Assembly: GCA_026709225.1 (NCBI GenBank)
Contig: JAPOTJ010000015.1
Coordinates: 1-35,021, forward strand
DNA from: Gammaproteobacteria bacterium
Lineage (GTDB): Bacteria; Pseudomonadota; Gammaproteobacteria; Pseudomonadales; Azotimanducaceae
Direction: 5' to 3'
Length of the DNA: 35,021 bases
Shown: piece by piece, positions 7,068-14,075 of the stretch
How positions within the stretch are numbered: position 1 is the stretch's first letter
Layout: every line of letters starts with the position of its first letter
The notes under the pieces: generated by a model
What the model was told of the DNA's origin: nothing
The model's input: only the letters and a program-made list of their open reading frames with translations
The model's database searches: none
Translations under genes and position numbers: made by a program

Positions 7068-7823
7068 ATGAGCGAACTTGACAGCGTGGCGAATTTCAGG
7101 GATTTCGGTGGCTATGACACCGAGGATGGCAGGCGTGTTGCGCGTGGTCGCTTGTTCCGTTCCGGTCTCTTGTGCGACCTTGACGCAGCCGACCAAGCGC
7201 GCTTGGCGCAATTCGATTTACGCCTTGTGTGCGACCTTCGCAGTCACGAAGAATATACCGCGACGCCAACGCCGCCGTTGGTCTGTTCGCCGCGCCACCT
7301 GCAAATGCCCATCGAGCCAGGCAAACGCCTCGCCGCGCTGCCGCTTGACACCAAGGGCGTCACGCCAGATCAGCGCGCTGGGCGACTCGAAACCATTTAC
7401 ATTGAGCTCGCGGAAGATCACGCCCATGTCTATGCCCAGTATTTCGATGAATTGCTGAAGCTTGAGACGGGCGCTTCGCTCGTACACTGCACGGCGGGGA
7501 AGGATCGCACGGGATTCGCTGCCGCCGTGCTGCTGCGCTGCCTCGGCGTCTCAGAATCAACGGTCATGCAAGACTATCTGCGTACCAATGAAACGCTCGA
7601 TTTCGGGCGCTTCATTGCGCCCCGCCTGAAAGCGTTTTACAAGCTCGACTTCACGCCTGAGTACGCGAAAGATGTCGCGCAGGCGCGGGCGAGTTTTCTT
7701 GATGCGGCTTTCTCGGCGCTTGACGGCGCATGGGGGAGCTTTGATGCTTATCTTGAGCGCGGCCTCGGATTGACCGAGGCGAGGCGCTCACGGCTCGAAG
7801 CGCTCTACTTGGAGGCAAGATAG
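7068..7823 (+). CDS. Tyrosine/lipid phosphatase of the PF13350 type
   Basis: This 251-aa cytosolic phosphatase carries the P-loop VHCTAGKDRTG, with nucleophile C141 and phosphate-binding R147. The lysine and aspartate inside the loop (AGKDR) mark the MptpB-like branch that can act on phosphoinositides as well as phosphotyrosine, -serine and -threonine. The N-terminal NFRDFGGYDTEDGRRVARGRLFRS is the family's opening motif, so the protein is complete. ATG 7068 gives this motif at residue 9. The stop TAG at 7821-7823 abuts the inverted transposase-tail repeat. No partner gene is adjacent. Such phosphatases in host-associated bacteria are sometimes secreted effectors, but no signal is visible here. 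Confidence 0.9.
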   Translation: MSELDSVANFRDFGGYDTEDGRRVARGRLFRSGLLCDLDAADQARLAQFDLRLVCDLRSHEEYTATPTPPLVCSPRHLQMPIEPGKRLAALPLDTKGVTPDQRAGRLETIYIELAEDHAHVYAQYFDELLKLETGASLVHCTAGKDRTGFAAAVLLRCLGVSESTVMQDYLRTNETLDFGRFIAPRLKAFYKLDFTPEYAKDVAQARASFLDAAFSALDGAWGSFDAYLERGLGLTEARRSRLEALYLEAR

Positions 7824-7946
7824 GCGCTCAGGTTGCTCGCCACAATACATTGCCTATTCTGTGCGCCTTGGGGACAGCGTGTCATTCCATTTGCCGCGGA
7901 AGTGTTCGCGCTTGATGTCGAGCGCGTCCATCTGCTCGTTTGACAA
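7821..7946 (-). mobile_element. Transposase 3'-end remnant, copy A (ISAzo13-like)
   Basis: On the minus strand, 31 codons from 7946 to a TAG at 7854-7856 encode LSNEQMDALDIKREHFRGKW and ten more residues. The F-x-G-x-W/R-N pattern resembles the C-terminus of ISAzo13/Rhodopirellula-type transposases, from memory. Copy B at 13181-13310 has the same 31-codon length, 14 of 30 identical residues and clearly similar DNA. After the stop, 7835-7852 and 13275-13292 match at 16 of 18 positions, and both end against CGCTCAG next to the TAG stop of the neighbouring gene. The upstream part of the element is gone. Confidence 0.6.
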
Positions 7947-8018
7947 TGATCCCCTGGCTCACCAAAGGGCGCCGGCGCACGGCATTTTGTGGCGCCTTTT
8001 TCCGCTACTATCTGCCCC

Positions 8019-8285
8019 ATGACCGCCGAAACCATAAATCTGCTAATCGCGCTAGTGACCGTCGTCCTCGCCATTGTCGGCACGGGGGTCGCGATAGCCG
8101 TGGTAGTAACAAAGATTTTTGAGAAGTCTGTTGATTCACTCAGGATTGAGAACGCTTCGATTCAAAAGGCAGTTGCTGCTGGCGCCGCAGAACACAAAGA
8201 GTTTCGAGCAGACATAAAAGACCTTCGGAAAGAAATGATGGGTCTATACAAGGAAGTTCTGGCCCGCTTGCCCGAAAGAACGTAA
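8019..8285 (+). CDS. Small membrane-anchored coiled-coil protein
   Basis: This 88-aa protein starts at ATG 8019. One strong N-terminal transmembrane helix (residues about 6-32, rich in Val, Ile, Leu and Ala) is followed by a charged amphipathic stretch (EKSVDSLRIENASIQKAV to FRADIKDLRKEMMGLYKEVLARL) that should form a coiled coil. It resembles the common class of short bacterial membrane-anchor/coiled-coil proteins with no assigned function. An upstream in-frame start at 7989 would put polar residues before the helix and is less likely. A decayed relative of the same general design lies at 22262-22378, with the order reversed. Confidence 0.6.
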   Translation: MTAETINLLIALVTVVLAIVGTGVAIAVVVTKIFEKSVDSLRIENASIQKAVAAGAAEHKEFRADIKDLRKEMMGLYKEVLARLPERT

Positions 8286-8905
8286 CGCAACCCCCCTCCT
8301 GCAGCACTCCCAAGCGAAATGGGCGGGCGCTGCCGTAGGCGGCGGGCTGGTCTTCGCCTCGATCCCGAGAACACGCCGAAAACGCACCGGTCCGAAGCGG
8401 GAATCCGTTGACGAGCGCATCGAAACCCCGCCTTCACAGAGGATTGCGGGCGCATTGCTAGGACAGGGAATGCACGATCAAGAATAAAGGTGTAGTATTG
8501 CCCCCCCGCTTTGAAACATCACGACGAATGACGGTGCCGCGCAAGGCAAAAGCATGGGCTCTCTCGCGACCGGCGTCGGCTGCCATTCGTGGCAAGTGGT
8601 ACTACCCCCCCCCCCCAAGTTACTGGGTGGTTAATTAAGAATAGGCCGGCGGATCCGCGGTCCCCTCTCCTTGAAATCCGGTATGTCCGTCGCTCGCTGA
8701 GAGCGACAAACTCCTCTTCAACAATTCGTGCCTGCTTCAAGCGATGGCGCGATGGATTCCGTGACTGTCCGTGCACGGAATGTGCCCGACGCACGACCGC
8801 GCCCGGCGCTGCTGAGCGCATTGACCGCTTGGCGGCGCCTGCTTTCAACCTACTGGTGCAACGCCCGCCGGAGCAGTTTCCGATCTTCCCATAAGGATTA
8901 AGCCC
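8286..8905. other. Long intergenic region with two poly-C tracts
   Basis: About 620 bases separate the small membrane protein from the ankyrin gene. Two related motifs occur: GTAGTATTG followed by C7 (8492-8508) and GTGGTACTA followed by C12 (8596-8616). They may be two copies of an element end. An 8-bp hairpin with a 10-base loop lies at 8756-8781 (ATTCCGTG/CACGGAAT). A 101-codon open frame (8589-8894, reading through the C12 tract) ends at a TAA inside the ankyrin ribosome-binding region, but its peptide shows no family features, so I do not call it a gene. An AT-rich patch TTAATTAAGAAT (about 8631-8642) could hold a -10 box. Confidence 0.5.
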
Positions 8906-11900
8906 ATGAAGACACTCATTCTCACGGCATTGGTTATGTTCGCAGCCGGCATCGCGTCGTTGCAAGCGACACCGCTACACGAAGCGGCATTGAACGGCGA
9001 GGCGGACATCGTGCGTGTGCTGATTGATTCGGGCGCGAACGTGAACGCCATGGATAGCCGCGGCTTCACGCCGCTTCGCAGCGCGGTGAGCAACGGCCAT
9101 GTGGGCGTGGCGCGCGCGCTGGTGGCCGCTGGCGCGGACGTGAATGCAGGGAGCGTCGAATTGGACGAGCTGCTTTTTCTGACAGTGTTGAGTGGCAGCG
9201 CGGACGCTGTGCGGAGGTTGATCACCGCTGGCGCGGACGTGAACGCCACAACCCGCAAGGGCTTCTTCACGCCGCTTCACTTTGCGGCGGGCGCGGGCGT
9301 GGCACGGGCGCTGATCGTTGCGGGCGCGGACGTGAAAGCCAGGAGCGACAGCGGGGACACGCCGCTTCACCGTGCGGTCACTGAGGGCGTGGCGCGCGTG
9401 CTGATCGATGCGGGCGCGGACGCGGAGGCCAGGGGCGACAGCGGGGACACGCCGCTTCACCGTGCGGTCACTGAGGGCGTGGCGCGCGTGCTGATCGATG
9501 CGGGCGCGGACGCGGAGGCCAGGGGCGACAGCGGGGACACGCCGCTTCACCGTGCGGTCACTGAGGGCGTGGCGCGCGTGCTGATCGATGCGGGCGCGGA
9601 CGCGGAGGCCAGGGGCGACAGCGGGGACACGCCGCTTCACCGTGCGACAACTGGGGGCGTGGCGATCACGCTGATCGAGAAGCATGCGGACGTGAACGCC
9701 AGAAACGACGATGGCGGCACGCCGCTTCACCTTGCGGCAAGCAATGGTCGTGTAGATGTTGTGCGCGAGCTGATCGCAAAGCAAGCGGACGCGAACGCCT
9801 TGGATAAGCGCCGCAACACGCCGCTTCACCTTGTGGCAACGGCGGCCGCGGCGCGGTCCCTGATTCGCAGAACAGTGGATGTGAACGCTAGGAACGTCAA
9901 CGACGAAACGCCACTTCATTTGGTGAGAACTGCGGATGTGGCGCGCGTGCTGATCGAACAGGGCGCGGACGTGAACGCCTTGGACAGCGGCCGTAGCACG
10001 CCGCTTCACCATGCAGTATGGCGAGACGATGCGGCCGTAGCGCGGGTGCTGATCGAGAAGGGTGCGGAGGTGAGCGCTAAGAACAACGATGTTGGCAACA
10101 CGCCGCTTCATTTTGCGGGATGGGGAGACCGTGTAGCCGTGGCGCGGGTGCTGATCGAAATGGGTGCGGACATGAACGCCGAGCGCGACGATGGCAAAAC
10201 GCCGCTTGACGTTGCGTCAAATGCGGCCGTGGCGCGTTTGCTAATCGACGCGGGCGCGTCCACTAGCGGCATCAATTTAGATGTGCTGCTTTATACTGTG
10301 AACAATACCAACTTTGCGCGCGAACTGATCGAGAAAGGCGCGGACGCAAACGATCAATTTTATGTGCTTGGCCTCCTGAAAAATACGCCGCTACACGAAG
10401 CGGCATCTAGAGGCAATGTGGGCGTGGTACGCGTGCTGATCGCAGCGGGCGCGAACGTGAACGCCCGGACTCAAAGCGAATTTATTAGCGAACCCAGCAA
10501 CTCGCCGCTTGACCTCACGGCAAGTGCGCCCGTGGCACGTGCGCTGATCGATTCGGGTGCGAACGTGGGCCATTTGCCCTTTCGACTTCGTGACGCGGCA
10601 TCTTCAGGCAATGTGAGCTTGATGCGCATATGGATCGAGGCGGGTGCGGATGAGGTGGCTATCAACAGCGCGCTTCACTCTGCGGCAGCCGGAGGCCACG
10701 TGGATGCTGTGCGCGAACTGATTGGCGCGGGCGCGGACGTAAACGACGGGGAGCGGCTACGCTTTGATCACCGTGATCTCACGCCGCTACACCGTGCGCG
10801 AAATGCAGCCGTGGCGAGTGTGCTGATCGGAGCGGGTGCGGACGTGACCTCGTTCTCACGAAAACTTTTCGAACCAGTGATAGCACCAGGGTTTATCTCC
10901 GACGATGATGGGGTGGACTTAGGTGGCGGAACGCCGCTTCACAGTGTGGCAAATGTGGGCAAGGCGCGTGTGTTGATCGCGGCGGGTGCGGACGTGAACG
11001 CTAGGAACGCACTCGGCCGCACGCCGCTTCACTTTGCGTCAAATGCGGCCGTGGCACGCGAACTGGTCACAGCGGGCGCCGACGTAAGCGCCTTGGATGA
11101 CAATGGCAATACGCCGCTTCACTTTGCGTCAAATGATGCCGTGGCAGTCGAACTGGTCAGAGCGGGCGCGGACCTGAGCGCCTTGGACGACGATGGCAAC
11201 ACGCCGCTTCACCTTGCGGCATATAACGGCCATGCGGCTTTGGTACGCCAACTGGTCATCGCGGGCGCGGACGTGAAAGCCAGGAGCGATAGCGGGGAAA
11301 CGCCGCTTCACTTGGCAGCATCTTTGGGCAGGCTTGGCTCAGCGCGCGAGCTGATCGAGGCGGGCGCAGACGTGGACGCCAAGAGGCAAAACAATGCAAC
11401 GCCGCTTCACATGGCGGCATATAACGGCCATGCGGACGTAGCGCGGTTGCTGATCGCAGCAGGTGCGGACATTAACGCGATGAACAGCTCTGGTAACACG
11501 CCGCTTCACAATACGACCTTTTCCGGCCATACGGGTGTGGCGCGGTTGCTGATCAACGCAGGCGCGGAGGTGAGCGCCGAGAACGGATTTGACCAAACGC
11601 CGCTACGCCGCGCGGCAGCGCAAGGTTACACGAGCTTGGTGCTTGCACTGATCAGCGCGGGCGCAGACACCGAAGGCATTGACGACATCGATTTGGATCT
11701 ACTGCTTCTCAATCCGTTGATGGGTGCAGACAGGGCGCGCGAACTGATTGAAGCGGGCGCGAACGTGAACATCAAAGACAGCGGCGGCAACACGCCGCTT
11801 CACCTTGCGGCATCCCTTGGCAATGCGGACTTGGCGAGTGCGCTCATCGGCAAGGGGGCGGAAGTAAACGCCGTAAACGACGACGGTAACACGCCGCTTC

Positions 11901-12772
11901 ACTTGGTGGCAAAAGACGAAACAACGATTTTCTCGACGGACACCAATAATTATGCAGGTGTTGCGCGTGCGCTGATCGGGGCGGGCGCGGACGCGAATAT
12001 CAAAAACAACGGCGACGAAACACCGCTTCACTTTGCGGTATCCCTTGGCCATGCGGACAGGGTGCGCGTGTTGATTGATGAGGGCGTGGCCGTGCACATC
12101 AAAAACAGCGACGGCGACACACCGCTTCACCTTGCGGTATCCCTTGGCAATGCGGATATAGTGAGCGTGCTGACTGGGGCTAGCGCGGATGTGAACGCCA
12201 GAAACGACATCGGTGAGACGCCGCTTCACCATGCGGCCGCGCGAGGCTATGCGGATATAGTGCGCGTACTGATGGGATTGGGATCGAATACAACCATCAA
12301 AAACGACTTCGGCAGCACGCCACTTCACTGGGCGATGTGGTCAGGCAATTCTGATACTGTGTTGTTGCTCAGGGGCGGAATAAGAGATGTGGAAGTCAAG
12401 AACATCTTCGGCCGCACACCGCTTCACTATGCGAGAAATGCGGGTGTTATAGAAAGCCTAAACCCGAGTAGGGGGGCCGACCACAACCACTACGTAGTCA
12501 CGGATAATGACGGCAACATGCCTATTCATGTCATGGCCTACAATGGCTTTGCAAGTGCCGTGAGGAAGATGAGTTCTCTTATGCGTCCCGGCGAACTATT
12601 GCGGTGGAACAACGACTCCCAGTATCCGTATCACGTTGCGGAAGAGGAAGGAATGGCTCTATTTCTCGTCTGCCGCCACAACTTGGCGTGGAACCCGCGG
12701 CTCGCCGGAAACCAAAACCATCATGAATATTGCCTCAATCGATATCCTGGTTTTGGGGAAGGCGAGTCTTGA
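8906..12772 (+). CDS. Giant exported ankyrin-repeat protein
   Basis: This 1288-aa protein has a cleavable signal peptide (residues 1-21, MKTLILTALVMFAAGIASLQA), so it is exported. The rest is more than 30 ankyrin repeats with the consensus TPLHxAA...VAxxLIxxGADVNA. Two classes alternate: canonical 33-residue repeats (TPLHLAAYNGHADVARLLIAAGADINA) and shortened 30-residue repeats (TPLHFASNAAVARELVTAGADVSA) that lack three residues between the two helices. Four longer insertions interrupt the array. The last 90 residues diverge and end in a cysteine/histidine-containing tail. The ribosome-binding site AAGGA (8893-8897) lies 8 bases before ATG. Ankyrin proteins bind other proteins; secreted bacterial ones often act on eukaryotic hosts, which is inference here. 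Transposase tails flank the locus. Confidence 0.93.
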   Translation: MKTLILTALVMFAAGIASLQATPLHEAALNGEADIVRVLIDSGANVNAMDSRGFTPLRSAVSNGHVGVARALVAAGADVNAGSVELDELLFLTVLSGSADAVRRLITAGADVNATTRKGFFTPLHFAAGAGVARALIVAGADVKARSDSGDTPLHRAVTEGVARVLIDAGADAEARGDSGDTPLHRAVTEGVARVLIDAGADAEARGDSGDTPLHRAVTEGVARVLIDAGADAEARGDSGDTPLHRATTGGVAITLIEKHADVNARNDDGGTPLHLAASNGRVDVVRELIAKQADANALDKRRNTPLHLVATAAAARSLIRRTVDVNARNVNDETPLHLVRTADVARVLIEQGADVNALDSGRSTPLHHAVWRDDAAVARVLIEKGAEVSAKNNDVGNTPLHFAGWGDRVAVARVLIEMGADMNAERDDGKTPLDVASNAAVARLLIDAGASTSGINLDVLLYTVNNTNFARELIEKGADANDQFYVLGLLKNTPLHEAASRGNVGVVRVLIAAGANVNARTQSEFISEPSNSPLDLTASAPVARALIDSGANVGHLPFRLRDAASSGNVSLMRIWIEAGADEVAINSALHSAAAGGHVDAVRELIGAGADVNDGERLRFDHRDLTPLHRARNAAVASVLIGAGADVTSFSRKLFEPVIAPGFISDDDGVDLGGGTPLHSVANVGKARVLIAAGADVNARNALGRTPLHFASNAAVARELVTAGADVSALDDNGNTPLHFASNDAVAVELVRAGADLSALDDDGNTPLHLAAYNGHAALVRQLVIAGADVKARSDSGETPLHLAASLGRLGSARELIEAGADVDAKRQNNATPLHMAAYNGHADVARLLIAAGADINAMNSSGNTPLHNTTFSGHTGVARLLINAGAEVSAENGFDQTPLRRAAAQGYTSLVLALISAGADTEGIDDIDLDLLLLNPLMGADRARELIEAGANVNIKDSGGNTPLHLAASLGNADLASALIGKGAEVNAVNDDGNTPLHLVAKDETTIFSTDTNNYAGVARALIGAGADANIKNNGDETPLHFAVSLGHADRVRVLIDEGVAVHIKNSDGDTPLHLAVSLGNADIVSVLTGASADVNARNDIGETPLHHAAARGYADIVRVLMGLGSNTTIKNDFGSTPLHWAMWSGNSDTVLLLRGGIRDVEVKNIFGRTPLHYARNAGVIESLNPSRGADHNHYVVTDNDGNMPIHVMAYNGFASAVRKMSSLMRPGELLRWNNDSQYPYHVAEEEGMALFLVCRHNLAWNPRLAGNQNHHEYCLNRYPGFGEGES
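9361..9630 (+). repeat. Three identical 90-bp tandem repeats in the ankyrin gene
   Basis: Copies at 9361-9450, 9451-9540 and 9541-9630 are base-for-base identical. Each encodes one 30-residue ankyrin unit (TPLHRAVTEGVARVLIDAGA and ten more residues). A fourth copy begins at 9631 but diverges after 16 bases, and a related unit precedes the array. Complete identity at silent positions points to recent slippage or unequal recombination, so copy number may vary between cells or be mis-assembled. Confidence 0.97.
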
Positions 12773-12876
12773 GAGAGGGGGACGCGTCGCGCTGACATGC
12801 GCAAAGAATACCTGAACAACTGTAACAGGCTGCCGGATGGCTCTGTGCCGCGACATCCACTTTCATGCCATCTCGC

Positions 12877-12940
12877 AAGGACCAATCCCATCAAGGCATT
12901 GGTTCTTGCAGCATTGGCCGTGTTCGCAACCGGCATTGGG
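12877..12940 (+). pseudogene. Decayed second copy of the ankyrin gene's ribosome-binding site and signal peptide
   Basis: Bases 12877-12938 align without gaps to 8893-8954, about 46 of 62 identical, covering the AAGGA site, the start region and the signal sequence. The encoded peptides are IKALVLAALAVFATGIG here and MKTLILTALVMFAAGIA in the intact gene. The start codon is ATC instead of ATG (12890-12892), and after the signal the frame leads into unrelated sequence. It is the stump of a paralogous exported protein gene, now silent unless another start is used. Confidence 0.7.
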
Positions 12941-12967
12941 AGGGAGTCTACGGACTCCCTTTCATTT
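12941..12967 (+). terminator. Candidate intrinsic terminator after the ankyrin locus
   Basis: AGGGAGTC (12941-12948) pairs perfectly with GACTCCCT (12953-12960) around a TACG loop, which is a stable UNCG-type tetraloop in RNA, followed by TTCATTT. The tail is only partly T-rich. It would stop transcripts reading out of the ankyrin gene 170 bases downstream. Confidence 0.5.
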
Positions 12968-13180
12968 GCCCGAGAGTCATCTCCTATAAAAGCACTACGA
13001 AACCTGATGCGGTTTTCCGTGAAGGAAAAAGGCAACGGAATCAAGGTGTTTTGTGGTGCATCCATCGCTGCATGATAATACGGATTGTCAGTCACCAATG
13101 CGCGAACGCATGTCGTGAGCCAGGATATGCTTCAGATCAAATGCTCATCTCGAACCGCGACTTGTAGAGTAGCGCCGGTG

Positions 13181-13310
13181 CTGTCGGACCCGCAGATAGA
13201 TGCGCTCGGCATCACGCGCGAACTGTTCCACGGTGAACGGAACCGTGCGCCGTCCCTAAAACGCATGAAATGAACAATCTATTTTGGCGAGCGTGCCAAG
13301 CTGAGCGCTA
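13181..13310 (+). mobile_element. Transposase 3'-end remnant, copy B (ISAzo13-like)
   Basis: A 31-codon frame from 13181 to TGA at 13271-13273 encodes LSDPQIDALGITRELFHGER and ten more residues, homologous to copy A at 7854-7946 and in opposite orientation. The post-stop sequence 13275-13292 matches copy A at 16 of 18 bases and runs on to the TAG stop of the SDR gene. Copy B keeps FHG and copy A keeps the W of the FHGxWN signature, so both derive from a fuller ancestor. Confidence 0.6.
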
Positions 13311-13982
13311 CCACGGATGGATCTCCCCGTTCCATTTGTAGAACGTGCCTGAATCCGCCTTGGTCATCTTGGCGATCACCGAGATGATGCCGGCGGCGCT
13401 TTCCTCGGGCGTAATGTCCGCGTTCGGGCCGCCCATGTCGGTTTTGACCCAGCCCGGATGCATGAGTGCGACGGTGATTGGCGCTTCCTTCCAGTCAATC
13501 GCGAGGATCTGCGTCGCTCTTGAAAGCGCTGCCTTGGTGGATGAATAAATGTACATGCCGCCGAACGGCCAGGTCGAGGCGGCCAGTTGGCTGGTCACGT
13601 TCATGAGCTTGCCGTTGCCGCTTGCGGCCAAGTTGGATTTGAAGGCGCGCGCGATCAGAATAGGTCCGATGGTGTTGACGTCGAGCGTCCGCCGCCATTC
13701 GTCGAGGTCAAGATCATCGAGCTTCTGCCGCCTTCCGCCAGCCGCCCCGGCATTATTAATGAGTATGTCGATGGGCGTATCGCCAATAGCTTCGCGTGCG
13801 GCATTGATCGATTCGGGATCACCGACATCCAGAACTTGAAGCCTCGCCTTGTCGCTGGCAAGCCCTTCGCAGGCTTGTTCGTCGCGAACGCAGGCGATCA
13901 CCTCGTCGCCCGCCGCCACATACTGTTCAGCGAGCGCCTTGCCGATGCCGCGTCCCGCGCCGGTGATCAGAACTCGTGCCAC
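13308..13982 (-). CDS. SDR-family NAD(P)-dependent oxidoreductase
   Basis: This 224-aa short-chain dehydrogenase/reductase shows the cofactor motif TGAGRGIG at residues 7-14, NNAG near 96, a serine in NVTSQLA and the catalytic YSSTK (YxxxK). The C-terminus ends FYKWNGEIHPW, the usual form for the C-factor/sniffer-like SDR branch, so it is complete. The start is GTG 13982 with AGGAAG (complement of 13990-13995) seven bases away, a strong ribosome-binding site. It is divergently arranged with the AtuA-like gene over a gap of about 90 bases, so the two may share a control region. The substrate is unknown. Confidence 0.9.
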   Translation of the reverse strand: MARVLITGAGRGIGKALAEQYVAAGDEVIACVRDEQACEGLASDKARLQVLDVGDPESINAAREAIGDTPIDILINNAGAAGGRRQKLDDLDLDEWRRTLDVNTIGPILIARAFKSNLAASGNGKLMNVTSQLAASTWPFGGMYIYSSTKAALSRATQILAIDWKEAPITVALMHPGWVKTDMGGPNADITPEESAAGIISVIAKMTKADSGTFYKWNGEIHPW

Positions 13983-14075
13983 CTTCGTACTTCCTTTCTG
14001 TGCGAAAAGAGCGGCACAGTAGCATGATCGATACGACTAGAATGACTTGGTGTTGAAGCGTGGGAGATGCCATGC

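Noticed and set aside
8589-8894. 101-codon frame ending in the ankyrin ribosome-binding region
   Set aside because: It starts in and reads through a C12 homopolymer and has no recognisable domain; composition looks non-coding.
9361-9630. Possible CRISPR-like array because of the regular 90-bp period
   Set aside because: There are no spacers; units are contiguous, in frame and encode ankyrin repeats.
8975-10111. A 378-codon minus-strand frame inside the ankyrin gene
   Set aside because: Its repeats (RVRARIDQHARHA) simply mirror the ankyrin repeats on the other strand; no ribosome-binding site or independent motif.
14015-14043. Promoter for the AtuA operon from TAGAAT at 14038-14043
   Set aside because: The -10 box is good (5 of 6), but no -35 box is found at a suitable distance.
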